This document shows, piece by piece, positions 15,880-16,556 of a stretch of DNA of 16,556 nucleotides; position 1 is the first letter of the stretch, and each line of letters starts with the position of its first letter. Location of the stretch: the NCBI GenBank assembly GCA_945900935.1, contig CAMDKT010000047.1, positions 1 through 16,556 of the forward strand, read 5' to 3'. The notes below the pieces were generated by a model that was not told the DNA's origin, searched no databases, and was given only the letters and a program-made list of their open reading frames with translations. The position numbers and the translations under genes are program-made. Source of the DNA: Candidatus Sulfopaludibacter sp. SbA3. Lineage in GTDB: Bacteria; Acidobacteriota; Terriglobia; Bryobacterales; Bryobacteraceae.

Positions 15880-15885
15880 ACGATA
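15880..15885 (-). promoter_or_regulatory. Candidate -10 element of a leaderless TIM-barrel transcript
   Basis: TATCGT on the minus strand, 6 bases before the ATG at 15873, in the 17-base gap after the permease stop. There is no SD and no clear -35. Confidence 0.35.
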
Positions 15886-15890
15886 TCACA

Positions 15891-16556
15891 TTAGGAGTTG
15901 CGGAGAATGTCGGCGGGGTTAAGCGCGGCGGCGCGGCGGGCGGGGAGCCAGGCCGCCAACACGGCGACCGCGCTCAACGCTGTAATCGCGATCGCCCAGG
16001 TGGTGACATCGGTGGGTTCAACCTCAAAGAGAAACGCGGCGATGGAACGCTGGGCGATGAGCGATAAGCCGAGACCAACGGCGATGCCGGCGGCGGCCAG
16101 TTGCAAGGCGTCGATCAGCGTCAGGCGCGCCAAGTCCCCGCCGGTCGCGCCGAGAGCGAGGCGGACGCCGAATTCGGACTCTCGCTGGGCGACGATATAC
16201 GCCATCACGCCGTAGACGCCGGCTAATGCCAATAAGACGGCGAGCAACGAGAATGCGCCGAGCAGGACAGTACGGAATCGGGGCAATGAGACGGTGTCGG
16301 CCACCATGGCATCCAGAGTTTGGAAGCGAAGGGCGACGTCGGGCCGCTCGCCGTGGATGAGGCGGCGGACGGGCTCGGCGAGCAGGCCGGGCTCGCCTTT
16401 GGAGCGCAGGACAACTTGCAATTCGTCGGCGAAGCGGGGGTGTTGGTGGTACGGCATGAAAAGCTCAGGGACCGGCGAGGTGTCAGGAGAGGAACTGCGC
16501 ACGTCACCGACGACGCCGACGATGGTCATCCACGAGAGAGCGTCGAGACCGCACTG
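15891..16556 (-). CDS. FtsX/MacB-type ABC transporter permease, C-terminal part (5' partial)
   Basis: The frame is open to the right edge (residues QCGLDALSW precede the first ATG at 16529), so this is the C-terminal 221 residues of a longer gene. TIVGVVGDVRSSS with the following VVLRSKGEP is the end of a MacB-PCD-like periplasmic domain. Three membrane segments follow: LLGAFSLLAVLLALAGVYGV, DALQLAAAGIAVGLGLSLIA and TTWAIAITALSAVAVLAAWL. Between them lies the typical cytoplasmic FtsX sequence RESEFGVRLALGA, and the end LPARRAAALNPADILRNS is the standard FtsX terminus. It matches the large permeases abundant in Acidobacteria that occur without an adjacent ATPase; whether an ATPase gene lies upstream cannot be seen. 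The TIM-barrel gene follows after 17 bases. Confidence 0.93.
   Translation of the reverse strand, partial: QCGLDALSWMTIVGVVGDVRSSSPDTSPVPELFMPYHQHPRFADELQVVLRSKGEPGLLAEPVRRLIHGERPDVALRFQTLDAMVADTVSLPRFRTVLLGAFSLLAVLLALAGVYGVMAYIVAQRESEFGVRLALGATGGDLARLTLIDALQLAAAGIAVGLGLSLIAQRSIAAFLFEVEPTDVTTWAIAITALSAVAVLAAWLPARRAAALNPADILRNS

Noticed and set aside
1..16556. tRNA, rRNA, riboswitch, T-box, insertion sequence or CRISPR features.
   Set aside because: None was seen on reading: no transposase-like protein or terminal inverted repeats, no CCA-ended cloverleaf-like sequence, and no T-box-like leader ahead of leuS, which starts 6 bases after nfo.

Overview
The window looks like part of a large, GC-rich genome of an Acidobacteriota member, probably close to Solibacter/Bryobacter. 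This is inferred from gene content: a DUF1592 planctomycete-type cytochrome next to a DUF1552 protein, RNI-type leucine-rich-repeat (LRR) proteins, a Tat-exported sulfatase, and an orphan FtsX/MacB-type permease. No rRNA or other taxonomic marker is present, so the phylum call is an inference.

Layout. (1) 1-1974 (+): the 3' part of a fused nucleotidyltransferase-like/GT4 glycosyltransferase gene, with clearly lower GC than the rest, closed by a hairpin terminator at 2049-2077. It is probably the end of a surface-polysaccharide cluster. (2) 8194-2133 (-): a tightly packed four-gene operon: DUF1592-type di-haem cytochrome, DUF1552 protein, a 645-residue LRR protein and a 314-residue LRR protein. 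The genes overlap by 11, 1 and 4 bases, so they are almost certainly translated together. (3) 8395-9885 (+): a sulfatase resembling heparan N-sulfatase, divergent from that operon. (4) 10080-13400 (+): housekeeping pair endonuclease IV (nfo) and leucyl-tRNA synthetase (leuS). (5) 13704-13378 (-): a small secreted hypothetical protein, convergent with leuS and divergent from (6) 13726-14637 (+), a secreted M43-type zinc metalloprotease. (7) 16556-14956 (-): the C-terminal end of an FtsX-type permease followed by an exported xylose-isomerase-like TIM-barrel protein.

Two gene fossils lie in the gaps. Between the sulfatase and nfo is a minus-strand remnant of an AAA/RecF-like ATPase with an intact Walker A motif. 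Between the protease and the TIM-barrel gene is a minus-strand remnant of glutamyl-Q tRNA(Asp) synthetase, with a one-base frameshift and several internal deletions.

How the genes may work together: the cytochrome, DUF1552 protein, two LRR proteins and sulfatase are all predicted to be exported. They could form an extracytoplasmic system acting on a (possibly sulfated) polymer. This is the best candidate here for an undescribed system, but its function is inferred from context only. Three genes (sulfatase, nfo, TIM-barrel) lack a Shine-Dalgarno site and carry a TANNNT hexamer 6-9 bases before the ATG, which suggests leaderless transcripts.
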